A stretch of DNA of 39,016 nucleotides from Pseudoalteromonas denitrificans DSM 6059 (lineage in GTDB: Bacteria; Pseudomonadota; Gammaproteobacteria; Enterobacterales; Alteromonadaceae): contig NZ_FOLO01000056.1 in assembly GCF_900112265.1 (NCBI RefSeq), positions 1 to 39,016 of the forward strand. The letters are read 5' to 3'. A model generated the notes under the pieces. That model saw nothing but the letters and a program-made list of their open reading frames with translations, searched no databases and was not told the DNA's origin. Position 1 is the first letter of the stretch. Every line of letters starts with the position of its first letter. The translations under genes and the position numbers were made by a program. Of the stretch, positions 1 to 8,729 are shown piece by piece.

Positions 1-757
1 TAGTTGTTTCTTTGATACCAACGATTTCTACTGAATCATTCACGTTGATGATACCAGCTTCAACACGACCTGTTACAACTGTACCACGGCCTTGGATTGA
101 GAAAACATCTTCGATAGGCATGATGAAAGGCTTATCGATATCACGCTCTGGCTCTGGAATGTAAGAATCTAGTGCTTCTGCAAGCTCAACGATTTTATCT
201 TCCCACTCTTTCTCGCCTTCAAGCGCTTTAAGAGCTGAACCTTGGATTAATGGTAAATCATCACCTGGGAAATCATATTCTGAAAGAAGTTCACGAACTT
301 CCATTTCTACTAGCTCAAGAAGCTCTTCATCATCAACCATGTCACATTTGTTCATGAAAACGATGATGTAAGGAACGCCAACTTGACGAGAAAGAAGGAT
401 GTGCTCACGCGTTTGAGGCATAGGACCATCAGTCGCAGCAACTACTAAGATAGCACCATCCATTTGAGCAGCACCAGTGATCATGTTTTTAACATAATCG
501 GCGTGACCAGGACAATCTACGTGTGCGTAGTGACGTGAAGGAGTATCGTATTCAACGTGAGAAGTTGAAATCGTGATACCACGCTCTCTTTCTTCTGGCG
601 CATTATCGATTGCTGCGAAATCTTTAGCTTCACCACCGTATACTTTTGCAAGTACGTTTGTGATTGCTGCTGTTAGAGTTGTTTTACCGTGATCTACGTG
701 GCCAATTGTACCAACGTTAACATGCGGTTTTACGCGTTCAAACTTTTCTTTTGCCAT
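1..757 (-). CDS. tuf: Elongation factor Tu, 5' part (runs off left edge)
   Basis: EF-Tu delivers aminoacyl-tRNA to the ribosome as a GTPase in the cytoplasm. The visible part starts at 757 with MAKEKFERVKPHVNVGTIGH and holds the P-loop GHVDHGKT, the switch II DCPGHADYVKN, the guanine-specificity motif (seen here as FMNKCDMVDD, the family NKxD) and the SALKA motif, then enters domain 2 (GRGTVVTGRVEAG). About 252 of the roughly 394 residues are present; the C-terminal part lies outside the window. It is downstream of four tRNA genes in the same direction, the arrangement of E. coli thrU-tyrU-glyT-thrT-tufB, so this is the tufB-type copy and is probably co-transcribed with the tRNAs. Identity is certain; the tufA/tufB label rests on context only. 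Confidence 0.98.
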   Translation of the reverse strand, partial: MAKEKFERVKPHVNVGTIGHVDHGKTTLTAAITNVLAKVYGGEAKDFAAIDNAPEERERGITISTSHVEYDTPSRHYAHVDCPGHADYVKNMITGAAQMDGAILVVAATDGPMPQTREHILLSRQVGVPYIIVFMNKCDMVDDEELLELVEMEVRELLSEYDFPGDDLPLIQGSALKALEGEKEWEDKIVELAEALDSYIPEPERDIDKPFIMPIEDVFSIQGRGTVVTGRVEAGIINVNDSVEIVGIKETT

Positions 758-871
758 GACGGAACCTATCAGTATTATCGAAATGATTTATTAAAAACTT
801 ATTATAAACAAGCTTGATTAATTTTGAAATATAAAGACAAATTAAAGGAAGTTTTTTTGAGGTTTAGTGAC

Positions 872-947
872 TGGTGCTGATAGGCAGATTTGAACTGCCG
901 ACCTCACCCTTACCAAGGGTGCGCTCTACCAACTGAGCTATATCAGC
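872..947 (-). tRNA. thrT: tRNA-Thr (anticodon GGT)
   Basis: Read on the minus strand the gene starts GCTGATATAGCTCAG and ends with an encoded CCA. The acceptor arms GCTGATA/TATCAGC pair fully, the anticodon arm CACCC-TTGGTAA-GGGTG shows GGT, and the T arm holds GTTCAAATC. It is the last tRNA before tuf (114 nt gap). Confidence 0.97.
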
Positions 948-959
948 AACACAAGAACT

Positions 960-1035
<76 letters not shown>

Positions 1036-1078
1036 ATACAAACCTGTATGAGCGACCTAATAACCGTCGTGATATAAG

Positions 1079-1163
1079 TGGTGGAGGGAGGTGGATTCGA
1101 ACCACCGAAGGCTGAGCCGTCAGATTTACAATCTGATCCCTTTGGCCACTCGGGAACCCCTCC
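1079..1163 (-). tRNA. tyrU: tRNA-Tyr (anticodon GTA)
   Basis: An 85-nt class II tRNA with a long variable arm. On the minus strand it starts GGAGGGGTTCCCGAGTGG, has the anticodon arm CAGATTGTAAATCTG (GTA) and ends CTCCACCA. Second tRNA of the operon. Confidence 0.97.
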
Positions 1164-1225
1164 ACAAAACTGTTCATTAACTATCTTCTAGCCTAAAAGA
1201 AAGCAACACTTAAAGTGTTTTGAAA

Positions 1226-1301
<76 letters not shown>

Positions 1302-1349
1302 ACACTGTACTTTTTAGTTAAGCGATGTTCTGCTTGAGTACGGGGCAGG

Positions 1350-1378
1350 ATTCTAGAGCAAGGTTTCAAATGATGCAA
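1350..1378 (-). promoter_or_regulatory. Sigma70 promoter of the tRNA-tuf operon
   Basis: On the minus strand a -35 box TTGCAT (1373-1378) and a -10 box TAGAAT (1350-1355) are separated by exactly 17 nt. The sequence just after the -10 box is CCTGCCCCG, a GC-rich discriminator in an AT-rich region. That is the known signature of stable-RNA promoters under growth-rate and ppGpp/DksA control; the control itself is inferred. Confidence 0.75.
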
Positions 1379-1440
1379 CCATTAAATCAAAATAAATTAA
1401 GTTTTTTGATTGTTTGTAGAAAGTTTCATCAAAAATAAGC

Positions 1441-2163
1441 TTAAATTGAAGATTTCACTTCATTTTGATACCAAATAAGCAAACCTTTAAAGATTAAGTC
1501 ATTACTATAAATAGCTTTGTGCTCTAACTGTGATTTAATTTCTTGCTGCAAAAATTCACCATAACCACCAGCAAAAACCAAAACAGGTTTACTTTTAACT
1601 AATGATAATGCGTATTGAATCGCGCCTATCGTCGCAACTAAACAACCATTTTTTAGTGCTGCAGGCGTATCTGTCGCAAGTTTAGTTTTAAAAAGGGTTG
1701 TTTCATCTACAAATACTTTTTCGGCTCTCGATGCCATAGTGTCTACCAATAAATCTAAGCCTGGCAAAATCCAACCACCTAAGTGTTGTTTTTTATGGTT
1801 CACAACATCTATTGTTGTTGCAGTGCCAGAATCGATAATAATGATATCTTGGTTTTTATACTTCAACTCGTTAGCACAAGCCAATACAACTAACCAACGG
1901 TCTATACCTAATGTTTGATAATTTTCGTAACCACATTCTACGCCTGCACAATTAGCTGTAACGCTCGCTTTAAAACAAGGAATATTTTTATTTTCAGCCA
2001 ATGCTAATAAACGTACCAATTGTTCTGTTGTTGCAACATGAGAATAAATAACCTGATTAATATCTTGCCACTCTATTGAGTCGAAATTACAAATTTGAAT
2101 ACACTTTCCGTCAAACAAGGCTGTTTTTAAAGCTGTATTACCTACATCAACTAATAATATCAT
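1441..2163 (-). CDS. coaX: Type III pantothenate kinase
   Basis: Phosphorylates pantothenate, the first step of coenzyme A synthesis, in the cytoplasm. The 240-aa protein begins MILLVDVGNTALK, the family's phosphate-binding DxGNT motif, and carries GIDRWLVVLA and DSGTATTIDVV, the other two conserved blocks of the ASKHA-fold CoaX enzymes. The C-terminal FAGGYGEFL completes the fold. Length fits the family (about 240-260 aa). It starts 4 nt after the birA stop, so it is probably translated from the murB-birA-coaX transcript; the same gene order occurs in other Alteromonadales. No terminator is obvious in the 139 nt between it and the tRNA operon, which has its own promoter. Confidence 0.95.
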   Translation of the reverse strand: MILLVDVGNTALKTALFDGKCIQICNFDSIEWQDINQVIYSHVATTEQLVRLLALAENKNIPCFKASVTANCAGVECGYENYQTLGIDRWLVVLACANELKYKNQDIIIIDSGTATTIDVVNHKKQHLGGWILPGLDLLVDTMASRAEKVFVDETTLFKTKLATDTPAALKNGCLVATIGAIQYALSLVKSKPVLVFAGGYGEFLQQEIKSQLEHKAIYSNDLIFKGLLIWYQNEVKSSI

Positions 2164-2167
2164 TTGC

Positions 2168-3181
2168 TTAAGTCGCTTTTCTTAAAGATATCTCACCACC
2201 AAAATAACTTTTTACTTCACCATCTTGCCTAATTTTGATACCACCTTGCGCATCTATGCCTTCACAAACGCCTTGCCAATTGCGCTTTCCTGTCGCCAAT
2301 GTAACTAACTGATCTTGAAATGCATGTAATTGATTCCATTCTTTATGCATATTCAATAAACCTTCTGTTCTATATTCATCCAATCTAATTTCTAGGCAAT
2401 GAGTCAATTGAGCAACTAATTTATTTTTATCAATGACACCATTATTTTGATTTAATAAAGAAAGGTCAGTCCAAGGTTGATCTATATGCTCACTATAACT
2501 TTCTGGCATCTTAATATTGAGCCCTATTCCTATCACTAACTTGCAAGGGCCTTGCGGTTGCCCATCTAGCTCAACCAATACACCCGCTAATTTTTTATCA
2601 TTCACTAAGATGTCATTTGGCCATTTTAATTGCACCTTAATACCAAACAACTTTTCTAACGTATCATAAATAGCGATACCAACAACGATACTTAAACCCA
2701 TTGCAGCTTGCAGCCCATCATCTAATAGCCAATAGTAGCTATAATATAAATTTGCACCAAAAGGGGATTGCCAAGTGCGACCTCTGCGCCCTCTACCCGC
2801 CGTTTGCATTTGAGCAACAATAACAGTCCCTGACTCTAAACTATCACCCTTTTGTATTCTCCTCATAAGTTCACTATTTGTAGAATCAATCACAGGATGA
2901 ACTTCTAATTTAGTCTCACAATGAGTTAAGGATGAATAATAATTTAAAACCTTTTTGCTATTTAATAAATTTAGTTCATTACTCAAACGGTAGCCTTTTC
3001 CTGATACTTTAAAAATATCTAAGCCCATTTCTTGCAAAGATTGAATGTGTTTAGCTACTGCTGCACGACTAATTTCGAGTTCATCACCAAGCCATTGACC
3101 AGATATAAACTTACCTGTCGCTAATTGTGCTTGCTCTAAATAATTTAAGATTGCTAATTTATTGCCTTGAGGCGCTTTCAT
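2168..3181 (-). CDS. birA: Biotin-protein ligase / biotin operon repressor
   Basis: Activates biotin to biotinyl-AMP and attaches it to the biotin carrier protein of acetyl-CoA carboxylase; the N-terminal winged helix lets the family repress bio genes. From the chosen start, residues about 8-65 form the helix-turn-helix (GDELEISRAAVAKHI), followed by the ligase domain with the GRGRRGRTW biotinyl-AMP loop near residue 129 and WPNDILVNDKKLAGVL. The family C-terminal cap follows (KSYFGGEISLR). The start at 3181 (MKAPQG) is preferred: an AAGG lies 9 nt upstream and it begins just past the murB stop. The longer frame open to 3232 would overlap murB. The resulting 337 aa is close to E. coli BirA (321). 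Repressor function is inferred. Confidence 0.95.
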   Translation of the reverse strand: MKAPQGNKLAILNYLEQAQLATGKFISGQWLGDELEISRAAVAKHIQSLQEMGLDIFKVSGKGYRLSNELNLLNSKKVLNYYSSLTHCETKLEVHPVIDSTNSELMRRIQKGDSLESGTVIVAQMQTAGRGRRGRTWQSPFGANLYYSYYWLLDDGLQAAMGLSIVVGIAIYDTLEKLFGIKVQLKWPNDILVNDKKLAGVLVELDGQPQGPCKLVIGIGLNIKMPESYSEHIDQPWTDLSLLNQNNGVIDKNKLVAQLTHCLEIRLDEYRTEGLLNMHKEWNQLHAFQDQLVTLATGKRNWQGVCEGIDAQGGIKIRQDGEVKSYFGGEISLRKAT

Positions 3182-3185
3182 GTCA

Positions 3186-4229
3186 TCAAACCTTGTCTTT
3201 ATTTGATAAACTAATTTTACATTCACCATCAATATTTATAATGCGAACTTCATGCTCTAGCATAATCGAAAATTTTGTAAGAATAGTTTTCTGAATAGTT
3301 AATATCATTTTTGTAATATCTGCTCCAGAACTATCACCATGGTTTAGCAATACTAAAGCTTGTTTCGGGTTAACTTCTATTCCACCAATCTTAAAACCTT
3401 TTAAGTCAGCCTGATCTATTAACCAGCCTGCAGCCAGTTTGAATTCATCAATGCCATTAGGGTTTAAGCTTACTGGATAATGTGGCATCTCAGGATATTG
3501 TTCCAATAATACGTGCAATTGAGACTCACAAATAACCGGATTCTTAAAAAAACTTCCTGCATTGGGTATTTTTTTAGGGTCAGGTAATTTTTCCTCGCGA
3601 ATGGCAACAACCTGATTAAAAATCTGTTTTGCATCCACTTTATTATTCCCAGTAAGTTGAACTTGCTTTAAAGGTCCATAACTTAAGGCTGGTTGCCATG
3701 ATTTATTAAATTTAAAAGCGACTTCTGTAATGACAAATTTTTTATTTAAAGTGCCTTTAAAAATAGAGTCACGATATGAAAATAAGCATTGTGCATTCGT
3801 TAAAGTATCAAAACGCTTTTGCGTAATATCATAGCCTTTAACGTATTCAATAAATTGGTTAACTTCAACGCCATATGCACCAATATTTTGTACTGGAGCG
3901 GCCCCTACTGAACCGGGTATCAAAGCGAGGTTTTCTAATCCTAATATACCATCAGCTAATGTGGAACAAACTAATTGATGCCAGTTTTCACCTGCAGCAA
4001 CTTTCAAGTATATAAATTCATCATCTTCTTTTTTTTCTATACCATTATTTTTCATAGAAATGACTAAACCAGAATAGTCATCTAAAAAAACAGTATTACT
4101 TCCCTCGCCTAAAATTATAAAAGGTAAATTAAAGTCAATTTTGGTCAATTGTTCAGCTTTAAATATTTCAATTATATTTTGTGCCATAACAGGCAAAGCA
4201 AAAGTATGGCGTGATTGAAGCGGCAGCAA
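3186..4229 (-). CDS. murB: UDP-N-acetylenolpyruvoylglucosamine reductase
   Basis: FAD-dependent reductase that makes UDP-MurNAc, the second committed step of peptidoglycan precursor synthesis. Visible motifs are the FAD-binding ILGEGSNTVFLDDY, the GLENLALIPGSVGAAPVQN loop, the catalytic-region YRDSIFK, NAGSFFKNP and the C-terminal HEVRIINIDGE; the pattern is that of the E. coli-type (type I) enzyme, as is the length of about 347 aa. No ATG is available at the N-terminus: the frame closes upstream with TAA and the only candidates that keep the conserved HTFALPV segment are TTG at 4229 or CTG at 4226. A weak purine run (AAGAGA) lies upstream of the TTG. First gene of murB-birA-coaX. Confidence 0.95.
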   Translation of the reverse strand: MLPLQSRHTFALPVMAQNIIEIFKAEQLTKIDFNLPFIILGEGSNTVFLDDYSGLVISMKNNGIEKKEDDEFIYLKVAAGENWHQLVCSTLADGILGLENLALIPGSVGAAPVQNIGAYGVEVNQFIEYVKGYDITQKRFDTLTNAQCLFSYRDSIFKGTLNKKFVITEVAFKFNKSWQPALSYGPLKQVQLTGNNKVDAKQIFNQVVAIREEKLPDPKKIPNAGSFFKNPVICESQLHVLLEQYPEMPHYPVSLNPNGIDEFKLAAGWLIDQADLKGFKIGGIEVNPKQALVLLNHGDSSGADITKMILTIQKTILTKFSIMLEHEVRIINIDGECKISLSNKDKV

Positions 4230-4344
4230 TGGAGAGTCTCTTTTTTATACCAATTATAATAACAATATCTTACCGTAAACTATAAAGCATGGTATATAAG
4301 AGAATAAGTACTCAGCAAAAACAATTTTCGTTCAAAGGACATAC

Positions 4345-6192
4345 ATGAAACTTAATACCATTGCCTCAGCTCTGGCTCTGACAACATCATTATCGATAAG
4401 CAGTTTTGCAATCGCAGGACAAGATCAACATAGTTACGCAAATTTAGAGCAAGTTGTAACAACACATATCCATTTAGATCTTGATATTAATTTTGATGAA
4501 AAATCATTAGAAGGTTTTGTTGAACATAGCCTAAGCTGGCAAGATAAAAAAAGTAAGCAAATAGTACTTGATACTAGAGATCTTGAAATAGATAAAATCA
4601 TGTATAAAGCTCAAGATGGCTCTTGGCATAAAGCAAGTTATAAATTAGCTAAAAGAGATGATGTCAAAGGCTCTAAACTCACCATAAACTTAAAGCGCCA
4701 AGCAGATAAAATAAGAGTTTATTACAATAGCTTACCTATCGCTTCAGGCCTGCAATGGTTAACACCTGAACAAACAGCCAGTAAAACACAACCTTTCATG
4801 TATAGCCAATCTCAAGCAATACATGCTCGTAGCTGGATCCCAATTCAAGATACACCCGCAATGCGAGTAACTTATTCTGCTCGCATTCAAACACCTGAAG
4901 ATATTCGTGCTGTTATGAGTGCCGATAACTCAGATGTGAAAATTAAAGATGGTGACTATCGTTTTAATATGCCGCAAGCTATCTCTCCTTATTTAATCGC
5001 TATTGGTGCAGGTAATTTAGAATATAAAGAAATGTCTCATCAAACAGCTATTTATGCTGAACCCACTATTTTAGATGCTTCTATTGCTGAGTTCAGTGAT
5101 ACGCAGGCCATGATAGATAAAACAAATCTGATGTATGGCGAATACGCTTGGGGCCGTTACGATTTATTAATGTTACCTCCTAGCTTTCCATTTGGCGGCA
5201 TGGAAAACCCTCGTCTGTCTTTCATCACACCAACAGTTGTTGCTGGTGATAAAAGCTTAGTTTCACTCATCGCCCATGAACTCGCTCACTCTTGGTCTGG
5301 TAATTTAGTGACAAATGCTACTTGGGAAGATCTATGGCTAAATGAAGGTTTCACTTCTTATGTTGAAAACCGCATCATGGAAGAGGTTTTTGGTAAAGAC
5401 CGCGCCATCATGGAGCAATCTCTTGAAGTTGCACGTTTAAAAGAGCAACTTAAAACAATTGATGCCCCAGATACTATTTTAAACTTAAAGTTAAATGGTC
5501 GTGATCCAGATGATGCTTTCAGTAGTGTTCCTTACATCAAAGGCCAGCTATTTTTACTTTATTTAGAACAAAAATTTGGCCGTGACAAATTTGATGTTTT
5601 TGTAAAAGAGTATTTTGACAGTTACGCATTTAAATCGCTTAATACTGCTGAATTTGTGAAATATTTAAATGATAATTTAATTAGTAAATACCCAGGCATT
5701 GTTTCAGCAGAAAAAGTAAATGAATGGATTTATAAAACGGGTTTACCTGCCGATGCACCAAATCCAACTTCTGATGTATTTAAAGTGGTAGATAGCAATT
5801 TACAAGCTTGGCTAAAAGGCGCTACAAACCTTAATTCATTAGGTACAGATAAATGGACTGTTCATGAATGGCTGCATTTCATTAATAATTTACCTCGTGA
5901 TATTGCAATTGATAAAATGAAACAACTTGATTCAGCATTCAAATTAACACAAACCACTAATGCTGAAATTGCCTTTGCTTGGTTTATGTTAGCAGTTGGA
6001 AATGGATATCAAGAAATTTATCCTGCTTTAGACAAGCACCTAACAGGCATAGGGCGTCGAAAACTCATAGTGCCACTATATAAAACACTTGTTAAGCATG
6101 ATAAAAAAGAATGGGCTAATAAAGTATATTTAAATGCGCGCCCAGGTTATCACCCACTAGCACAAGGTACTATAGATACATTATTTAAATAG
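4345..6192 (+). CDS. Secreted M1-family zinc aminopeptidase (LTA4-hydrolase-like)
   Basis: A 615-aa metallo-aminopeptidase that removes N-terminal residues from peptides. Residues 1-24 form a signal peptide ending FAIAG, so the protein is exported. The zinc site is HELAH at 311-315 with the third ligand in NEGF at E334 (the HExxH-x18-E spacing), and the exopeptidase motif GGMENP is at 284-289. The C-terminal third is helical, as in leukotriene A4 hydrolase relatives. Known relatives include the cold-active aminopeptidase ColAP of Colwellia psychrerythraea. An AAGGA sits 8 nt before the ATG. It is divergent from murB and followed by a hairpin at 6225-6266, so it is probably monocistronic. Substrate preference cannot be read from the sequence. 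Confidence 0.94.
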   Translation: MKLNTIASALALTTSLSISSFAIAGQDQHSYANLEQVVTTHIHLDLDINFDEKSLEGFVEHSLSWQDKKSKQIVLDTRDLEIDKIMYKAQDGSWHKASYKLAKRDDVKGSKLTINLKRQADKIRVYYNSLPIASGLQWLTPEQTASKTQPFMYSQSQAIHARSWIPIQDTPAMRVTYSARIQTPEDIRAVMSADNSDVKIKDGDYRFNMPQAISPYLIAIGAGNLEYKEMSHQTAIYAEPTILDASIAEFSDTQAMIDKTNLMYGEYAWGRYDLLMLPPSFPFGGMENPRLSFITPTVVAGDKSLVSLIAHELAHSWSGNLVTNATWEDLWLNEGFTSYVENRIMEEVFGKDRAIMEQSLEVARLKEQLKTIDAPDTILNLKLNGRDPDDAFSSVPYIKGQLFLLYLEQKFGRDKFDVFVKEYFDSYAFKSLNTAEFVKYLNDNLISKYPGIVSAEKVNEWIYKTGLPADAPNPTSDVFKVVDSNLQAWLKGATNLNSLGTDKWTVHEWLHFINNLPRDIAIDKMKQLDSAFKLTQTTNAEIAFAWFMLAVGNGYQEIYPALDKHLTGIGRRKLIVPLYKTLVKHDKKEWANKVYLNARPGYHPLAQGTIDTLFK

Positions 6193-6224
6193 CGCTTCAG
6201 TTAACACTAAAAGCCTTTAATCTC

Positions 6225-6266
6225 AGAGCGAGATCTCTTGTATATATCATGCAAGCTTCTCGCTCT
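6225..6266 (+). terminator. Hairpin after the aminopeptidase gene
   Basis: AGAGCGAGA (6225-6233) is perfectly complementary to TCTCGCTCT (6258-6266), with a 24-nt loop and CGTTTTG after it. Placed 33 nt after the stop codon. The loop is long and the T-run short, so it may be an imperfect rho-independent terminator. Confidence 0.5.
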
Positions 6267-6298
6267 CGTTTTGCACAATATCTAAGTATTAAAACCCA

Positions 6299-6658
6299 TT
6301 AATTAAAATTAGCACTCATAAAAATCAATACACTAATAGCGATAAAAACCACCCAAGAAAAGTGTTTACCTTTAGTAAAGTAAGCTGCAAAAATGCCACT
6401 TAAAAACATTACAGAACTGACAGTGAATAAAAATAGATTTGAGTGCAACTTTTAAAAAGCAAGAAGAACAGCTAAACCTATCCAAGCAAAGCTTGTTATA
6501 TGCCAAGCAAAACGCAATGTGCCTTTGGTAAAAAAATCACTGCCAGCAAGGTGTGGTAAGTTATCTCGACGAAATAAGCGAATTAATATATACCTTTCAC
6601 CCAAATAAGAATGAACAAGAGCCATTATAAACAATAAAATAGCTGCAATAACTAACAT
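6299..6658 (-). pseudogene. Small inner-membrane protein gene interrupted by in-frame TAA
   Basis: A gene of about 120 codons on the minus strand. It starts at 6658 (ATG, strong GGAGG 5 nt upstream) and reads LVIAAILLFIMALVHSYLGE, RLFRRDNLPHL, FAWHITSFAWIGLAVLLAF, then meets TAA at 6452-6454. The same frame continues without any shift for another 51 codons (KLHSNLFLFTVSSVMF, AAYFTKGKHFSWVVF) to a TAA at 6299-6301. The downstream part is clearly membrane-protein-like, so the frame was once continuous, with four predicted membrane segments in total. It may be a recent nonsense mutation, or a truncated 69-aa product may still be made. Family not recognised with certainty. Confidence 0.7.
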
Positions 6659-6753
6659 CAACTCCTCCGGTTTTAATTAATGGTTTTATAATGAAAGAAC
6701 TGAGATATTTGTTTTTCCATCTATCATCAGCCACTTTATTAAAATAGACTCTA

Positions 6754-7215
6754 CTATGCACGATATACAGCACAACTAAAACAACCAGGCCTCGCATTAT
6801 GTATATGAATATAAGCGACATCTTCATTCATAAACTGTTCAGTGATAGCAAGTGAAACTTCATTACCTTGAACAACTTCTGCGCCTATCATCATATGGTC
6901 AACATTATATGCCCTTAAAGATAATAATCGATTAAGCAATACGCTTGGAATTTCATTTACATTTAATTGCGCTGTTATTGCCTTTTCTCTTATAAAAATA
7001 GGACCTGATGCTTTGTAAGGTGAGCTCACATCATGATGACAAAACGACAATGCAAGTACTCTTTCTCCTATTTTGGCATCTATAAGTGATACGCGACATG
7101 GGTACCCAGAGTCACCTTCTACATTAATCCATTTTGCATCATGTGCTAAATTTTGAGATAGCTGTTCACTAAATTTACTACTTGGAATTGCTTTGATTAT
7201 AAATTTAATGGTCAT
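6754..7215 (-). CDS. DUF1203 family protein
   Basis: A 153-aa cytoplasmic protein of unknown function. Recognised from the DUF1203 pattern: GYPCRVSLIDA followed by GERVLAL, then SPYKASGPIFIRE in the middle and the C-terminal histidine/cysteine segment AYIHIHNARPGCFSCAVYR. Family members are typically 150-160 aa, so this copy looks complete. It lies 92 nt upstream of the broken membrane gene and is transcribed in the same direction, possibly as a pair. No catalytic role is established for the family, and nothing in the neighbourhood suggests one. Confidence 0.82.
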   Translation of the reverse strand: MTIKFIIKAIPSSKFSEQLSQNLAHDAKWINVEGDSGYPCRVSLIDAKIGERVLALSFCHHDVSSPYKASGPIFIREKAITAQLNVNEIPSVLLNRLLSLRAYNVDHMMIGAEVVQGNEVSLAITEQFMNEDVAYIHIHNARPGCFSCAVYRA

Positions 7216-7302
7216 TTTGATACCTATTTACTAAAAACATTAAGTATAAATATTTCAAAAACGATCACTGGCCATTTTCGGAAATGACATTTTTTATTTT
7301 AT

Positions 7303-7337
7303 AAAAATAAAAAAGGCTACTTTATTTAGTAACCTTT
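7303..7337 (-). terminator. Rho-independent terminator of the 7365-7589 gene
   Basis: On the minus strand AAAGGTTACT and AGTAGCCTTT form a 10-bp stem with one mismatch around a 6-nt loop, followed directly by TTTATTTTTA. It lies 28 nt after the stop codon of the small minus-strand gene. Confidence 0.75.
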
Positions 7338-7364
7338 AATATAAGTTATTTTAAACTCTAGATA

Positions 7365-7589
7365 TTATGATTGTTTATCGAGTAAATTTTTCTTATACAA
7401 TCTACGAGACCATAAATATGTATAAAACCAACCAACAGGAAAAATAAATAAATTAAGTGTTATCGCTATAAAACCAATTATCATTAAATTATCAGCGCCA
7501 GCTTTTTTAGCAGATCTTAAAGTTAATAACGTATTTATAATCGCGAAACAAATTATAAACTGTCCAGCAAAAGTTGCATTAACACTCAT
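7365..7589 (-). CDS. Hypothetical 74-aa membrane protein
   Basis: Small protein with two predicted membrane helices: FIICFAIINTLLTL near residues 11-24 and IGFIAITLNLFIFPVGWFYT near 38-57. A lysine- and arginine-rich tail (WSRRLYKKNLLDK) should face the cytoplasm. The start codon is the ATG at 7589; a short GGGGG stretch lies upstream (GGGGGTTATATG). A good terminator follows, which supports it as a real transcription unit. No family recognised. Confidence 0.6.
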   Translation of the reverse strand: MSVNATFAGQFIICFAIINTLLTLRSAKKAGADNLMIIGFIAITLNLFIFPVGWFYTYLWSRRLYKKNLLDKQS

Positions 7590-7812
7590 ATAACCCCCAA
7601 AATTAACACCAAATAAAACAAAGACTTACAATTGACGATACAATAACTTTATACATCTATCTTATTCCATGAAATTACAGAAAAGTCAAAGGCCACCATG
7701 TATCCAAAACAAGCCGGTGAACTGTACCCAAAATGAAGATGCAAGTAAACTATATAATTAGAGTATTTAAACTAATTATCACGATTTTAATCAAAAACTG
7801 AGTTTTTATATC

Positions 7813-8568
7813 TTAAAACACTGGCGTAAAAGACTGTGATTCAGAAATAGAGTAAAGGGTATTTTCAAAATTAAGAGCTAAATTATCAAACATAAAATTG
7901 CCCATGCTAATACGTTTAATATTTAATTTTTCAAGTGTTTTAAAGTCAGGTAAATCAGGCATGCACATGACATTAATGGGTAATGATGTACTTTCAACTA
8001 CAGTACTAATATCACTTTCTTTTGTGATACAAGGTACAAAAATACCATCTATACCAGTAGACGCATAAAGTTTAATACGCGCTAAAGTATCAGCCAAAGC
8101 ATTGTCTTTACCTAATAAAAACGTATCTGTTCTGACATTGATAAAAACATTAACCTTCTCTTTATTTAATATTTGTTTTATTTCAGATAGTTTTTTTGCA
8201 AATTCATCCGCATTTTGTAATGTTCTTTCATTTATACAAAGGCTGTCTTCAATATTAATACCCACAACACCCAGTTCAACTAATTCCTTTATATGAGATG
8301 CCACTTCTATTGGATCCCGACTAAAACCCGCCTCAATATCCACTGTTAATGGCAATGTTGTAACCGCTAAAATGCGCTTTACAATAAAAACTAACTCTCC
8401 AAAACTCATTTGTTCGCCATCTTCATAACCTAGCATACTTGCAATTGCCGCACTTGAAGTACCAATCACTTTGAAATTAAGTTTTTGAGCTACTTTAGCG
8501 CTTGCAGCATCCCATACATTACAAATTAATAAAGGGGCTTCTTGCTGATGTAAATTTTTAAAGTTCAT
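7813..8568 (-). CDS. Isocitrate lyase / PEP mutase family enzyme
   Basis: A 251-aa TIM-barrel enzyme of the phosphoenolpyruvate mutase/isocitrate lyase superfamily, which makes or breaks C-C or P-C bonds next to a carboxylate. Visible are the N-terminal NVWDAASAKVA and GTSSAAIA (substrate-binding loop), the magnesium-binding VDIEAGF with D77 and E79, GINIEDS, and NVRTDTFL in the middle of the barrel. The KKCGH loop of true isocitrate and methylisocitrate lyases is absent, so this belongs to the uncharacterised PEP-mutase-like branch and its substrate is unknown. It is transcribed away from a LysR gene, with a perfect palindrome between them, so that regulator probably controls it. Confidence 0.85.
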   Translation of the reverse strand: MNFKNLHQQEAPLLICNVWDAASAKVAQKLNFKVIGTSSAAIASMLGYEDGEQMSFGELVFIVKRILAVTTLPLTVDIEAGFSRDPIEVASHIKELVELGVVGINIEDSLCINERTLQNADEFAKKLSEIKQILNKEKVNVFINVRTDTFLLGKDNALADTLARIKLYASTGIDGIFVPCITKESDISTVVESTSLPINVMCMPDLPDFKTLEKLNIKRISMGNFMFDNLALNFENTLYSISESQSFTPVF

Positions 8569-8650
8569 ATTATTCTCTTAGTTGTAATCATTTTGTTGTC
8601 GCTATTTTGCGCTGAACTTAAAAACAAAACCAACGATACAAATTAAACTA

Positions 8651-8673
8651 CATTATAAGTACAACTTATAATG
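8651..8673. promoter_or_regulatory. Candidate LysR operator (perfect palindrome)
   Basis: CATTATAAGT and ACTTATAATG are perfect inverted arms of 10 bp around a 3-nt spacer. The site lies 56 nt before the LysR start and 82 nt before the PEP-mutase-like gene. Its length, AT-rich inverted arms and location fit a LysR-family recognition site; binding is inferred. Confidence 0.6.
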
Positions 8674-8729
8674 CTATGTATATTCAGGTTATAATTAAAA
8701 TGAAAAAATAACGCGTTATAGGATTCTCT

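Noticed and set aside
6597..6827. 76-codon minus-strand frame
   Set aside because: Overlaps both the DUF1203 gene and the broken membrane gene in another frame; a shadow.
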